From an uncultured Bacteroidales bacterium (GTDB lineage Bacteria; Bacteroidota; Bacteroidia; Bacteroidales; P3), in contig ONBB01000015.1 in the NCBI GenBank assembly GCA_900315935.1, positions 1 to 44,093 of the forward strand: a stretch of DNA of 44,093 bases, given 5' to 3'. Numbering within the stretch: the first letter of the stretch is position 1; each line of letters begins with the position of its first letter. Under the pieces are notes generated by a model. The model saw only the letters and a list, made by a program, of their open reading frames with translations, was not told where the DNA came from and did no database searches. Both the position numbers and the translations under genes were made by a program. Shown in pieces: positions 16,605 through 25,337 of this stretch.

Positions 16605-17147
16605 CTAGCAGGCCACAACCACTTTGGCGTAGCGGAGGACCTTGTCGTTGAGATAGTAGCCTTTCTCCACCACATCCATGACGAGCCCTTTCTGGTCTGC
16701 ATCGGTGGCAGGAATCTGGGTAACAGCCTCGTGGAGGTTCTCGTCGAACTTCTCGCCCTTGGCCTCCATGGCCTTGAGGCCCTTCTGCTCCAAAATCTTA
16801 ATCATCTTATTGTAAATAAGCAGGATACCCTCCTCCTCGCCAAGAGCCGACAGTGCTCGCTCGAAGTCATCGATGACAGGCAGGATGGCCTTCATCATAT
16901 CGCGGCTGCCATTGATCAGCAGGTCGGCTTTCTCCTGGTTAGTACGCTTGCGGTAGTTCTCATACTCGGAATAGAGGCGGAGGTACTTGTCGTTTAGCTC
17001 GGCCAGTTTCTCGCCCATTTCCTGTACCTTTTCCGTTTCGGTAGCCTCGGCGGGCTCGTTGGTATCGGGTTCGGCAGACTGCTCCACCTCGGCCACCTGC
17101 TCCTCTATGGGTTCTGTCTCTTTGCTGTGTTTATCTTTATTGCTCAT
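16605..17147 (-). CDS. grpE: Nucleotide exchange factor GrpE
   Basis: 180 residues. An acidic disordered N-terminus (residues 1-45) is followed by a long coiled coil (EKLAELNDKYLRLYSEYENYRKRT) and the beta domain with the family signature around NLHEAVTQIP and GYYLNDKVLRYAKVVV. It releases ADP from DnaK. First gene of the grpE-dnaJ operon. The upstream 70 bases hold two palindromes (17188-17204 and 17209-17221) and no TAnnTTTG box, suggesting heat-shock-type control shared with dnaK. Confidence 0.97.
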   Translation of the reverse strand: MSNKDKHSKETEPIEEQVAEVEQSAEPDTNEPAEATETEKVQEMGEKLAELNDKYLRLYSEYENYRKRTNQEKADLLINGSRDMMKAILPVIDDFERALSALGEEEGILLIYNKMIKILEQKGLKAMEAKGEKFDENLHEAVTQIPATDADQKGLVMDVVEKGYYLNDKVLRYAKVVVAC

Positions 17148-17187
17148 AAGGGTAGTTCATTTGTTTTTACACTATAATATACAAAAA

Positions 17188-17204
17188 GACTGCCATTGGC
17201 AGTC
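17188..17204 (-). promoter_or_regulatory. Palindrome GACTGCCATTGGCAGTC upstream of grpE
   Basis: Perfect 8-bp inverted repeat around one central base, 41 bases upstream of the grpE start. The half GACTGCCA also occurs as part of the dnaK upstream site. It may be an operator or a leader hairpin. Confidence 0.55.
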
Positions 17205-17208
17205 GGAC

Positions 17209-17221
17209 TGACATTTTGTCA
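17209..17221 (-). promoter_or_regulatory. Palindrome TGACATTTTGTCA upstream of grpE
   Basis: Perfect inverted repeat TGACA-N3-TGTCA, 62 bases before grpE and overlapping the stop codon of the upstream ostA-like gene. It matches the site before dnaK at 1313-1325 at all but one position. Candidate operator for a shared chaperone regulator. Confidence 0.6.
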
Positions 17222-18727
17222 CCACACGAAAACATCCTCCGGACGCCGGGGTCGGCGCTGAGGTAACCAACGGAAGCCTTTGATACGTTTCCACTCGTCG
17301 GGCACACTCAACACAGGATAGGTTTTCATATCGGGCTTGTCGTAGGTAACCACACGTTCCGGTGCGCGGGCTGTGTCGAAGTAGATGCGCATCGAAGTTC
17401 CCACTCCAACATTGGCCCCAACAAGGGCTGTACGGCCAGCAGTGTCGCTCTCGGTGATGTAATAGACCATTTCGGCATTGCCCACTATGTCGGCATACTG
17501 CGGTTCACCAGCCTTGAAGTAGACAATCCCCTGACGCCCCTTCAGCTGGTTGAATTTCTCACGGTCTACCTGCTGCAGGGCGAAACAGTTGCTGCGTAGG
17601 TACGCCCGTCGAGTACCAGCAGAGTCATGAAGTATCTCGATAGTATCCGCCGTACACTGATAGTGGCTGTACCACAAGACAGGATCAACAAAGAGCGAGA
17701 GCAAGGAGTCGGGAGCAGAATAGAAGGCAGAGTCGCACATGGCCTGAGCATCACGGCGATAGACCTTTACCTTGCGGCTGGCGCGGACAGAGTGCAGGCG
17801 ATTACTGTCGTCGGTGGTTACGTATACCGTGTCGGCATGCAGGTAGAGGGTGTCGCCCTGGTCGACAAACCGCACCAAGGCCCGGTTGGTAACAAAGGAA
17901 TAGTTGTCGGTCTGGCTGGTCTCACCATAGCGCCCCGAGCAGAAAATGTTGTTGGATGAATCAACGATGAGCACGTTACCAAACGCCTTGCCGAATCGCT
18001 GTTGATTGTCATAGAAGAGAGTGTCGCTCTCTATCATCTGTCCCTTGCCGTCGACATGCGAGGCCCGGTAGGATACAGCATAACGGGTGGCGGTGTTGTA
18101 GTCGCCCAGTTCGCTATAAATGACAGAAGAGTCGCTGTAGATAGTGGTGGGGCTTTCAAAGTGGGCCACTTCGGTACGGGTATTGTAAACGAGGGTGTCG
18201 GTGTAAAGAACCATAGATGTATCAGTCAGAACAACATCAGTATAGATATAGAACTCCTTGAGGTCGGAGTTATATTGTCCCTGACGACTGAAGAGGGTTT
18301 GGTTGCCACTGACGCCATGCCCCCAACGGGTATAATAAGCGGTAGCATTGTTGCGCTCGTAGGTGATGTGGTCAGCGATAAGCGAAGTCTGCCCGTCGAC
18401 AAGGGTAACGGTGTCATCCCAAATGTCCACGATGCGGGTGTTGCCGTCATAATAGAGCACATCGCCATAAATATATGTAGTGTCGGAAAGGGTGATGACC
18501 ACGTCGCCGAAGGCAGTAAAGCTGTTCTCTCGGGTGTTAAAATGAGCGGAGTCGGAAGTAAGCGTCATGCCCTCATGGGTGGCCTTTACACCACGGTAGA
18601 GTATCCAAATGTTGCCGTCATCAGGATCGCGAGAACCCATGCCGGCAGAGTATTCAATCAACTTCTGGGCGCCGCAGGAAACTGCGACGCCCAGAAGTAA
18701 TGTTGTTATTGCAAATATCTTTCTCAA
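17219..18727 (-). CDS. OstA/LptA-like periplasmic protein
   Basis: 502 residues. Signal peptide (MRKIFAITTLLLGVAVSCGA), then repeated short beta-strand units of the OstA type: LTSDSAHFNTRENSFTAFG, IYGDVLYYDGNTRIVDIW, LYTDTLVYNTRTEVAHFE, IESDTLFYDNQQRFGKAFG. Such repeats build the open beta-jellyroll that carries lipopolysaccharide across the periplasm (LptA/LptD N-domain), so a role in LPS transport is the family-based inference; long Bacteroidota members have not all been tested. The Cys18 region could be a lipobox (AVSCG), so it may be a lipoprotein. It follows porK after 3 bases and is probably co-transcribed with it. Confidence 0.85.
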   Translation of the reverse strand: MRKIFAITTLLLGVAVSCGAQKLIEYSAGMGSRDPDDGNIWILYRGVKATHEGMTLTSDSAHFNTRENSFTAFGDVVITLSDTTYIYGDVLYYDGNTRIVDIWDDTVTLVDGQTSLIADHITYERNNATAYYTRWGHGVSGNQTLFSRQGQYNSDLKEFYIYTDVVLTDTSMVLYTDTLVYNTRTEVAHFESPTTIYSDSSVIYSELGDYNTATRYAVSYRASHVDGKGQMIESDTLFYDNQQRFGKAFGNVLIVDSSNNIFCSGRYGETSQTDNYSFVTNRALVRFVDQGDTLYLHADTVYVTTDDSNRLHSVRASRKVKVYRRDAQAMCDSAFYSAPDSLLSLFVDPVLWYSHYQCTADTIEILHDSAGTRRAYLRSNCFALQQVDREKFNQLKGRQGIVYFKAGEPQYADIVGNAEMVYYITESDTAGRTALVGANVGVGTSMRIYFDTARAPERVVTYDKPDMKTYPVLSVPDEWKRIKGFRWLPQRRPRRPEDVFVW

Positions 18728-18730
18728 GGC

Positions 18731-20308
18731 TTACTTCTGTACGCGTGAGCCGAGACGATCCATTGCGCAACGGAAGCCAATCCACGAGGTGGACTTGTCC
18801 TGATCATAATAGCGACGGGTGCTGGACTGGAGGTAATAGGCACGATCCTTCCAACTGCCACCCTTCACCACACGAACCTTGTTGTTAACCAGCGAGGTGG
18901 TCTTTTCCTCCTTGCCAGTTACATGGCGACGGTACATCTGGTTGGTGTTGTAGTCCTCGCCACTGAGCTGGGCACCATCTTCTTCGATCTCGTCCTCATC
19001 AGCATATTCAGAGGTGCTGTCATCATCCCCCTCGCCTTCTTCTCCGTCCTCGGAATCCTTCCACATCTTGCCATCAAGGTTGGAGGAGCGGTCACCATCA
19101 AGGAAGTTGACATTGTCAGCCTGACGGTAGTTACGGCGGTTCATCTGGTAGTCCTCTTCCTCGTACTGCATCAGACCGTCTTCACCGATAAGAATCTCAT
19201 TCTCCTCATCACGGACGGGTTTGCGATAGATGTTACCACGATAGGGGTCAACATCATCAGCTCCAACGGGGCTGACAGTCTTACGATAGACATCCATGCA
19301 CCACTCGCTGACATTGCCGGCCATGTTGTAGAGGCCATAGTCGTTGGGGAAGTACCACTTGACGGGGCAGGTGTAGTCCCAGCCATCGTTGAGGTTGCCG
19401 GCCACACCCATGGCATCGCCGCGGGTACGCTTGAAGTTGGCCAGGAACTGACCATAGTATTTCTTGTTAGAGGAGCGGAGGCTCTGACCAGCCCAGGGGT
19501 AGGTCTTATGCTCGGTTACACGCTCGTCGTAGGTGTTTCCGATATGGCCGAGGGCTGCAAACTCCCACTCTGCCTCGGTCGGGAGGCGATAGTAAGGATA
19601 TAGGATACCATCGGACTTGCGCACCTGACGGTCTTCACCACCGGCATTGGGATCAAGGTTGGTGATGCCTCTCTTTGTCTCACCTTCATAGAGGCCGGCG
19701 AGGTATACATCGGTCTGGAAGGCACCGGTTCCGAGGTTTTCCTGATCAAGTTCTATGACACCCATGTCGACGAGGAGTTTCTCGTTGACGCGGTCGGTAC
19801 GCCATGTGCAGAAAGACTGGGCCTGCTCCCAAGTAACACCCACCACCGGATACTCCTGATAGGAGGGGCTCTGGAAATAGTAGTCGACAAAACTTTCGCG
19901 CCAAGCGAGTTTGTCGCGCCAAGTGGCGGTGTCGGGCATGATGGCGATAACCTTCTCGGGATACTCCTCACCATAAGCACGCTGCATCCAGTAGACGAAT
20001 TCTCCATAGGATTTGTTGCTGACCTCGGTCTCATCCATATAGAAGGAAGAGACGGTTACAGTATGGGCTACGTTGTCCCACGAGTAGCGGGTGTCTTCGG
20101 TAACATGGCCCATAACGAACGAGCCGCCCTCGATGAAGACGAGGCCGGGGGCTGTCTGTTGATTGGTGCGGTCGGAGACATCGTAGCCACCCCAGGTGGG
20201 GTCGTTGTATTTCCAACCGGTTACGTCAGATTTGCCGCTCTTGTTAGAGCAGGCGGCAAGCATTACTGTAGTGGCAAGTGCCAGACATGCGAATCTGAGA
20301 GCTTTCAT
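18731..20308 (-). CDS. porK: T9SS ring lipoprotein PorK/GldK
   Basis: 525 residues. Lipoprotein signal with lipobox MLAAC (Cys20) followed by an FGE-sulfatase/SUMF1-type fold: GLVFIEGGSFVMG, DETEVSNKSYGEFVYWM, PVVGVTWEQAQSFCTWR, YRLPTEAEWEFAA, NMAGNVSEWCMDVY, VVKGGSWKDRAYYL, IGFRCAM. PorK with PorN forms the periplasmic ring of the type IX secretion system under the outer membrane. An extra highly acidic stretch (EDGEEGEGDDDSTSEYADED and flanks) interrupts the domain before the last conserved block. porP lies upstream, but porL, porM and porN, usually next in Bacteroidales, are absent here; ostA-like follows instead. Confidence 0.93.
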   Translation of the reverse strand: MKALRFACLALATTVMLAACSNKSGKSDVTGWKYNDPTWGGYDVSDRTNQQTAPGLVFIEGGSFVMGHVTEDTRYSWDNVAHTVTVSSFYMDETEVSNKSYGEFVYWMQRAYGEEYPEKVIAIMPDTATWRDKLAWRESFVDYYFQSPSYQEYPVVGVTWEQAQSFCTWRTDRVNEKLLVDMGVIELDQENLGTGAFQTDVYLAGLYEGETKRGITNLDPNAGGEDRQVRKSDGILYPYYRLPTEAEWEFAALGHIGNTYDERVTEHKTYPWAGQSLRSSNKKYYGQFLANFKRTRGDAMGVAGNLNDGWDYTCPVKWYFPNDYGLYNMAGNVSEWCMDVYRKTVSPVGADDVDPYRGNIYRKPVRDEENEILIGEDGLMQYEEEDYQMNRRNYRQADNVNFLDGDRSSNLDGKMWKDSEDGEEGEGDDDSTSEYADEDEIEEDGAQLSGEDYNTNQMYRRHVTGKEEKTTSLVNNKVRVVKGGSWKDRAYYLQSSTRRYYDQDKSTSWIGFRCAMDRLGSRVQK

Positions 20309-20372
20309 AATGTGTATTGTATTTTTGTATTATTCTATATTAACGAAAAAGTCGTTTTTTTGTTTCATTTTT

Positions 20373-21386
20373 TTAGAAAGAGGGACAACGGATGGCGCGG
20401 ACCTTCTTTTTCTGCTCGGGGACGGGCAGCAGGAATCCAACCGTGAGCTCGTGGGCACCCGCCGTGGCGTTGGCCAATTTGGAGACGGTTACGTCGTAGG
20501 AATAACCAACCTTGAAGTGATCGTGCTGGAAGCCGGCCTGGAAGATGAACGCATCGGGATTTTCGAGGCCATGGCGGAACCATACACCGACGAGGAACGG
20601 CTGCCAGTCGAGGTAAACACCATAATTGAAGTAGTTGAAGCCATTTTGGAGCTGATAGACTACATTGGGAGAAATGATGGGCGATCCAAGACCGAGCGAC
20701 GACTGGCGACGACTTTCTTCTGCCACGTTAATCATGCCTCCAGCGTGGATGGTGAATTTCATGGGAACAGGATCCTCTGAATAGAACGCCTGGTTGGGCT
20801 GGGTGAGGTGGGCTGCAGCGAGGCCGGCATACCACTGCGAACCACTGACCAAAAGACCAGCATGGAAGTCGGGACTCCATTTGGTGAGTTTATCGGGAGG
20901 AGTAGCGCCCGTGGGGTAGGAGAAGCCCATCCGGGCATCTATCTGATCCGGGAAGAGGCAGTACTCATCCCAATTGAGATGCATGTTGACGATGGTGGCT
21001 TGCAAAGCGGCACTGACGTAAATGTCACGGCTAATCTGGAAACGGAAGGCATACATGGCACCGAACATCGAGGTGGAAAGGGCACCGTGGTCGCCCTGAC
21101 GGTCGGTGAGCAGAAGGAAGCCTAAACCACCATGCAGGTCGGGGAAGTACTGGTCGTATGACGCTGACACCGTGGTAAATGCACTGACAAGACCAGGCCA
21201 CTGGGCACGGTAGGTGAGCGAGATGCGCGGCGCTATGGCCGAGCCTGCAAATGCGGGATTAAGATATAGGGGATTGGCGTAGAACTGGGAGAACCCAATG
21301 TCCTGGGCATGCGTGGTCGCCGAAAGCAGCAACATACCACCCAAAAACGCACGTTTTAATCCCTTTTTTAGTGTTATTTTTAACAT
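20373..21386 (-). CDS. porP: T9SS outer-membrane protein PorP/SprF
   Basis: 337 residues. Signal peptide ending TTHAQ, then the diagnostic FSQFYANPLYLNPAFAGS, followed by an outer-membrane barrel with family features (PDFHAGLLVSGSQWYAGLAAAHLTQPNQ, KVGYSYDVTVSKLANATAGAHELTVGF). PorP/SprF proteins anchor the T9SS complex or its substrates at the outer membrane. Usually it precedes porKLMN; here only porK follows, 64 bases later. Normal length, no damage. Confidence 0.92.
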   Translation of the reverse strand: MLKITLKKGLKRAFLGGMLLLSATTHAQDIGFSQFYANPLYLNPAFAGSAIAPRISLTYRAQWPGLVSAFTTVSASYDQYFPDLHGGLGFLLLTDRQGDHGALSTSMFGAMYAFRFQISRDIYVSAALQATIVNMHLNWDEYCLFPDQIDARMGFSYPTGATPPDKLTKWSPDFHAGLLVSGSQWYAGLAAAHLTQPNQAFYSEDPVPMKFTIHAGGMINVAEESRRQSSLGLGSPIISPNVVYQLQNGFNYFNYGVYLDWQPFLVGVWFRHGLENPDAFIFQAGFQHDHFKVGYSYDVTVSKLANATAGAHELTVGFLLPVPEQKKKVRAIRCPSF

Positions 21387-21760
21387 ATTGATAGGCCTAT
21401 TTCAAAACGCAATATTACAAATATTTTCTAATTTGGCAGCATTTCAACAAAAAATATTTTACAACACACTGTTTTCTAGAATATTATTTTTTCACATTTC
21501 TACGTAAACAAGAGTAAAAAAAGCGGGTTCGGAGGGGTATTTTACAGAATTTTGAGGGTGTTTCAAGCCTGGTTGGGATACTATCACCATGCGCCCATAG
21601 ACCCATTTCAGCAGATCCCTATTCTCCCTGTCTGCCTGCAAGAGGCATGCCGAAACGCAAGAACCAACATTTAAAATATTTTTCCAACTGAAAATCTAAA
21701 ACTTACATCACATTTCAATGGAAAATCAGCCATCGTATCGCGCGATTTACTTTTTATTCG
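21387..21760. other. AT-rich spacer between divergent genes
   Basis: About 375 bases with no coding potential. It should contain the porP promoter on the minus strand, but no perfect TAnnTTTG box was found there. No repeat or RNA gene was recognised. Confidence 0.5.
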
Positions 21761-21768
21761 TATCTTTG
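21761..21768 (+). promoter_or_regulatory. Probable -7 box (TATCTTTG) for the 21807 gene
   Basis: Perfect Bacteroidota -7 box 39 bases before the GTG start; the -33 position lacks TTTG. It probably drives the two-gene unit 21807-23961. Confidence 0.6.
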
Positions 21769-21806
21769 CAGTTTAAAACGGAGAACCTCAAAACGCATAA
21801 CTCGCT

Positions 21807-22316
21807 GTGATTGGATGGATTATACTACTGATTATCCTGGCGACGATGTTCCTTCTTCCCATTGGCATCGTCGCACATTTCCTATCGGTGCACTACAACC
21901 GGCAGGACAAGCAGTTGCGCGACGAGGCCGAAGCTCACCGCAAAATACTAGAGGGCACCTACGACTACATTTGGAACAACATCAAACAACGCACCGGCAT
22001 CCGGGAGGAATACCGCCGCAGCTTCAACAACATCTATCCCGACCTACTGAACAAGTCAATTGACAACGAAAACTTTATCAACTGGATATTGGACTGCAAT
22101 ATCGATTTCGATCCGCAGGAGTACAAGCCTCTGCTGGAACTCATTATCATGGCACGCGAGAAATTCGTCTTCCACCAAATCCGCATGGAAAACCTTATCC
22201 GCGAACACCGCGTACTGCTCTCCGGCAAGCCCGCCAAATGGCTCATCCGCGACAAATCGGCCATCGTCTACGTGCCCATGGAAACGGACTACACCCGCTG
22301 GGGGCGTTCCATCTGA
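21807..22316 (+). CDS. Small membrane-anchored protein of unknown function
   Basis: 169 residues. One N-terminal transmembrane helix (IGWIILLIILATMFLLPIGI) is followed by a charged, mostly helical cytosolic or periplasmic domain with YDYIWNNIKQRTG and FVFHQIRMENLIREHRVLL. The GTG at 21807 is used because an in-frame TAA lies three codons upstream; an internal ATG at 21846 would remove half of the helix. The stop lies 13 bases before the M23 peptidase start, so the genes are probably co-expressed. I considered the LemA family, but the length and motifs do not fit well. Function unknown. Confidence 0.7.
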   Translation: MIGWIILLIILATMFLLPIGIVAHFLSVHYNRQDKQLRDEAEAHRKILEGTYDYIWNNIKQRTGIREEYRRSFNNIYPDLLNKSIDNENFINWILDCNIDFDPQEYKPLLELIIMAREKFVFHQIRMENLIREHRVLLSGKPAKWLIRDKSAIVYVPMETDYTRWGRSI

Positions 22317-22329
22317 ACAACACCAATTA

Positions 22330-23961
22330 GTGAAAGCATCGCGAAACATAACCCTTGTTTTCAGCCTGTTGTACACATTTGTAGCAGCATCGCAGGAGGT
22401 GCCGCAAGGTTACTTCCGCTCGCCCTTGGAGGGAGACATTGCCCTCTCGGCCACCTTCGGCGAGTTCCGCACAAACCATTTCCACGCCGGCATCGACATG
22501 CGCACCGGCGGCACCACGGGCAAGGCGGTCTACGCCGTAGCCGACGGCTACGTGCAATGCATCCGCATCTCGCCCTGGGGCGGAGGCAAAATGCTGTATA
22601 TCAACCATCCCAACGGATATCAGTCGGTCTACATGCACCTCGATAGTTACGAAGGCGAAATCGGCAAGCGGGTGCTCGCCGAGCAATACGAACAACGTTC
22701 ATACTCCATCGTCAAGGAATTCCCCGAAGGCATGCTGCGGGTGAAAAAAGGACAAGTCATAGCCCGTAGCGGCAACACCGGCAGCAGCGGCGGCCCACAC
22801 CTGCATTTCGAACTTCGACGCAACAACCTCACCATCAACCCGCTACGATTCGGACTTCCTTACACCGACAATATTGCCCCCATCATCCGTGGACTACGTG
22901 TCTATCCACTTGGTGGACAACCATTTTCCGTAGGAAAAGAGAACACCTTCAGTGTCAACGGACCGTTCTACATCGGCATCTACGCCACCGACGCCGCCGA
23001 GGGGTCCACACTTCGCAACGGTATCGATCGCATCGAAATCTATCTCGATGGTACCCTGTTCTTTAGGTACACCACCGAGTATTTCCCCTTGGACAGCAGC
23101 CGCATGGTCAACGCCCTGGTGGACTACGACCACCTCTGCGCCACACGGCAACCCTACCTCTTCACTCGCGCCCTCCCCGGTGCCGAAGGACCATGGGTGC
23201 CCCTGCGGCAGGGCGACGGCATCTTCCGGCTGGCAGCAGGAAAGACCTACCGCATTGACATCAAAGCATTTGACATCAAGGGAAACGTCACCGAACGCAC
23301 CCTCCACGTCAGTGCCAAGCCCCCTACCCCACCCTCGACCGGTGAATCCACCGGCGAACCCGTGAACTACGCCTCCGAATTCCGCATGCATACTCCCAAC
23401 TTCAGCATCGCGCTCCCGGCCTACACACTCTATGCCGACGACCGGCTGTTCTGCCAACCCGAATCCGGCGCTTTCGGCACCACGCTGACACTACAGCCCC
23501 AAGTCAACACCCTGCCACCCAACACGTGGTACTCCCTCGCGTTGCGCGGCAATGGCCGCCGCCTTCCCAAGGCGGTAATTGTCAGAACCGTAGGTAACAA
23601 ACGCTACGCCTACAAAACCACCTATGCCGACGGCTACTACTCTGCCCAAGTGCGCGATTTTGGACACTTCTCGCTCGAACTCGACACCGTGCCCCCCACC
23701 GTGCGCCCTGTCAACTTCTCCGAAAGCAAACCGCTCAAATCCACCACACTGCGAGTGAAGATAAGCGACGACCTGGCCGGCATCGACACATACCACTGCT
23801 ACCTCAACGGACAGTGGATTCTGGCCGAATACGACGGCAAAACAGCAACCCTCTCCATCGCCGCCGCCGGCAAACTGGTTGCTGGACGCAACACACTGCG
23901 CGTCGACGTAACCGATGGCGCAGGAAACACCACGGACATCACCTACTCCTTGAAAAAATAA
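22330..23961 (+). CDS. M23 family zinc metallopeptidase, periplasmic
   Basis: 543 residues. Signal peptide (KASRNITLVFSLLYTFVAAS) then a LytM/M23 domain: NHFHAGIDM supplies His52 and Asp56, and GPHLHFELR supplies His157 and His159, the complete zinc set, so an active endopeptidase cutting peptidoglycan cross-links is expected. The rest (about 180-543) is beta-rich, with an Ig-like segment near the end (TLRVKISDDLAGIDTYHCYL ... LRVDVTDGAGN). The GTG at 22330 is chosen because it begins the signal peptide; the frame is open further upstream only inside the previous gene. A terminator follows immediately. Confidence 0.88.
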   Translation: MKASRNITLVFSLLYTFVAASQEVPQGYFRSPLEGDIALSATFGEFRTNHFHAGIDMRTGGTTGKAVYAVADGYVQCIRISPWGGGKMLYINHPNGYQSVYMHLDSYEGEIGKRVLAEQYEQRSYSIVKEFPEGMLRVKKGQVIARSGNTGSSGGPHLHFELRRNNLTINPLRFGLPYTDNIAPIIRGLRVYPLGGQPFSVGKENTFSVNGPFYIGIYATDAAEGSTLRNGIDRIEIYLDGTLFFRYTTEYFPLDSSRMVNALVDYDHLCATRQPYLFTRALPGAEGPWVPLRQGDGIFRLAAGKTYRIDIKAFDIKGNVTERTLHVSAKPPTPPSTGESTGEPVNYASEFRMHTPNFSIALPAYTLYADDRLFCQPESGAFGTTLTLQPQVNTLPPNTWYSLALRGNGRRLPKAVIVRTVGNKRYAYKTTYADGYYSAQVRDFGHFSLELDTVPPTVRPVNFSESKPLKSTTLRVKISDDLAGIDTYHCYLNGQWILAEYDGKTATLSIAAAGKLVAGRNTLRVDVTDGAGNTTDITYSLKK

Positions 23962-23962
23962 A

Positions 23963-23986
23963 GGGTGCCCGTAGCGATGGGCACCC
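23963..23986. terminator. Bidirectional terminator hairpin
   Basis: GGGTGCCC and GGGCACCC form a perfect 8-bp stem with an 8-base loop directly after the M23 stop and 25 bases from the rocD stop on the other strand; serves the convergent pair. Flanking T-runs are short. Confidence 0.7.
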
Positions 23987-24011
23987 GTGAATGTTTTTCG
24001 ATGGCACTGGG

Positions 24012-25232
24012 TTATTCGAAGGAGCGGATAGCCTCCTTGATCAACTCCATGGCCTCGCGCAACTGCTGCTCGTTGATGCAGAGCGGCGGAGCAAAACGGA
24101 TGATGTGCTGGTGGGTCGGCTTGGCCAGCACACCGAGGTCGCGCATCTTGATACACACGTCCCATGCCTCCTTGCCGTTGTGGGGCTTGATAATAATAGC
24201 ATTGAGAAGACCCTTGCCGCGCACCTTCTCAACCAGCGGCGACTTGAAGTTGCCCATCTCCTCGCGGAAAATCTTACCGAGGCGGTCGGCATTCTCCATC
24301 AAACCCTCTTCCTTAATCACCTCCAGGGCGGCGATGGACACCTTGGCGGCAATGGGGTTGCCACCGAAGGTAGAGCCATGCTCGCCGGGCTTGATGTTGA
24401 GCATGATGTCGTCGTCGGCCAGCACGGCGCTGACAGGCATCACGCCGCCACCGAGGGCCTTGCCCAGAATGACGATGTCGGGACGCACGCCTTCGTGGTC
24501 GCAGGCCAGCATCTTGCCGGTGCGGGCGATGCCGCACTGCACCTCATCGGCCATGAACAGCACGTTGTATTTCTTGCAGATGTCGTAGCATTTCTTGAGG
24601 TATCCCTCATCGGGCACGTAGACGCCTGCCTCGCCCTGGATGGGCTCCAGCAGGAAACCAGCCACCTTCGAGCCGTGCTCGGCCAGCACCTTCTCCAGCG
24701 CGTCGGCATCGTTGTAAGGGATGCGGAGGAAACCGGGGGTCATCGGACCGTAGTTGGCATAGCTTTCAGGGTCGTTGCTCATGGTGATGATAGTGATGGT
24801 GCGGCCGTGGAAGTTGCCTTCGCAGCACACAATCATCACCTCGTCGTTGGGGATGCCCTTCTTCACCACACCCCAGCGGCGCGCCAGCTTCAGGGCCGTC
24901 TCGTCCGCCTCGGCGCCGGTGTTCATCGGCAGCACCTTGTCGTAGCCGAAATACTCCGTAACGTACTTCTCCCACTCGCCAAGACAATTGTTATAGAACG
25001 CGCGCGAAGAAAGTGTCAGCTCGTGGGCCTGGTCGCACATGGCCTTGACAATCTTCGGGTGGCAATGTCCCTGGTTGACTGCACTGTAGGCCGACAGGAA
25101 GTCGAAATACTTCTTGCCTTCCACATCCCAGACATAAACGCCTTCGCCCTTCGACAGGACAACGGGCAGCGGGTGATAGTTGTGGGCGCCATACCTGGCT
25201 TCCATCTCCATGAATTGTTCTGATTTCGTCAT
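24012..25232 (-). CDS. rocD: Ornithine--oxo-acid aminotransferase
   Basis: 406 residues, PLP-dependent class-III aminotransferase. It converts ornithine and 2-oxoglutarate to glutamate semialdehyde and glutamate, linking arginine and proline metabolism. Motifs: YHPLPVVL near the start, [60 protein letters not shown], and the Schiff-base Lys258 in LGKALGGG, then [10 protein letters not shown]. The YSAVNQGH and NTGAEADE motifs favour ornithine aminotransferase over acetylornithine aminotransferase. Stands alone between a terminator and a divergent promoter region. Confidence 0.93.
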   Translation of the reverse strand: MTKSEQFMEMEARYGAHNYHPLPVVLSKGEGVYVWDVEGKKYFDFLSAYSAVNQGHCHPKIVKAMCDQAHELTLSSRAFYNNCLGEWEKYVTEYFGYDKVLPMNTGAEADETALKLARRWGVVKKGIPNDEVMIVCCEGNFHGRTITIITMSNDPESYANYGPMTPGFLRIPYNDADALEKVLAEHGSKVAGFLLEPIQGEAGVYVPDEGYLKKCYDICKKYNVLFMADEVQCGIARTGKMLACDHEGVRPDIVILGKALGGGVMPVSAVLADDDIMLNIKPGEHGSTFGGNPIAAKVSIAALEVIKEEGLMENADRLGKIFREEMGNFKSPLVEKVRGKGLLNAIIIKPHNGKEAWDVCIKMRDLGVLAKPTHQHIIRFAPPLCINEQQLREAMELIKEAIRSFE

Positions 25233-25281
25233 AGTGTTTCGTTTTTATTACGTAATTACTTTTTTCGTCAGAAAAGATTTG

Positions 25282-25289
25282 CAAATATA
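25282..25289 (-). promoter_or_regulatory. Probable -7 box of rocD
   Basis: CAAATATA on the plus strand is TATATTTG on the minus strand, a perfect -7 box about 50 bases upstream of rocD. No TTTG at -33. Confidence 0.55.
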
Positions 25290-25337
25290 CACACTTTTTT
25301 CAAAACTCCTGCGTTATTTTTCAAAAAAATACATTAA

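Noticed and set aside
21807-22316. LemA family assignment for the membrane protein
   Set aside because: It shares a single N-terminal helix and helical body, but the LemA signature motifs and length are not evident.
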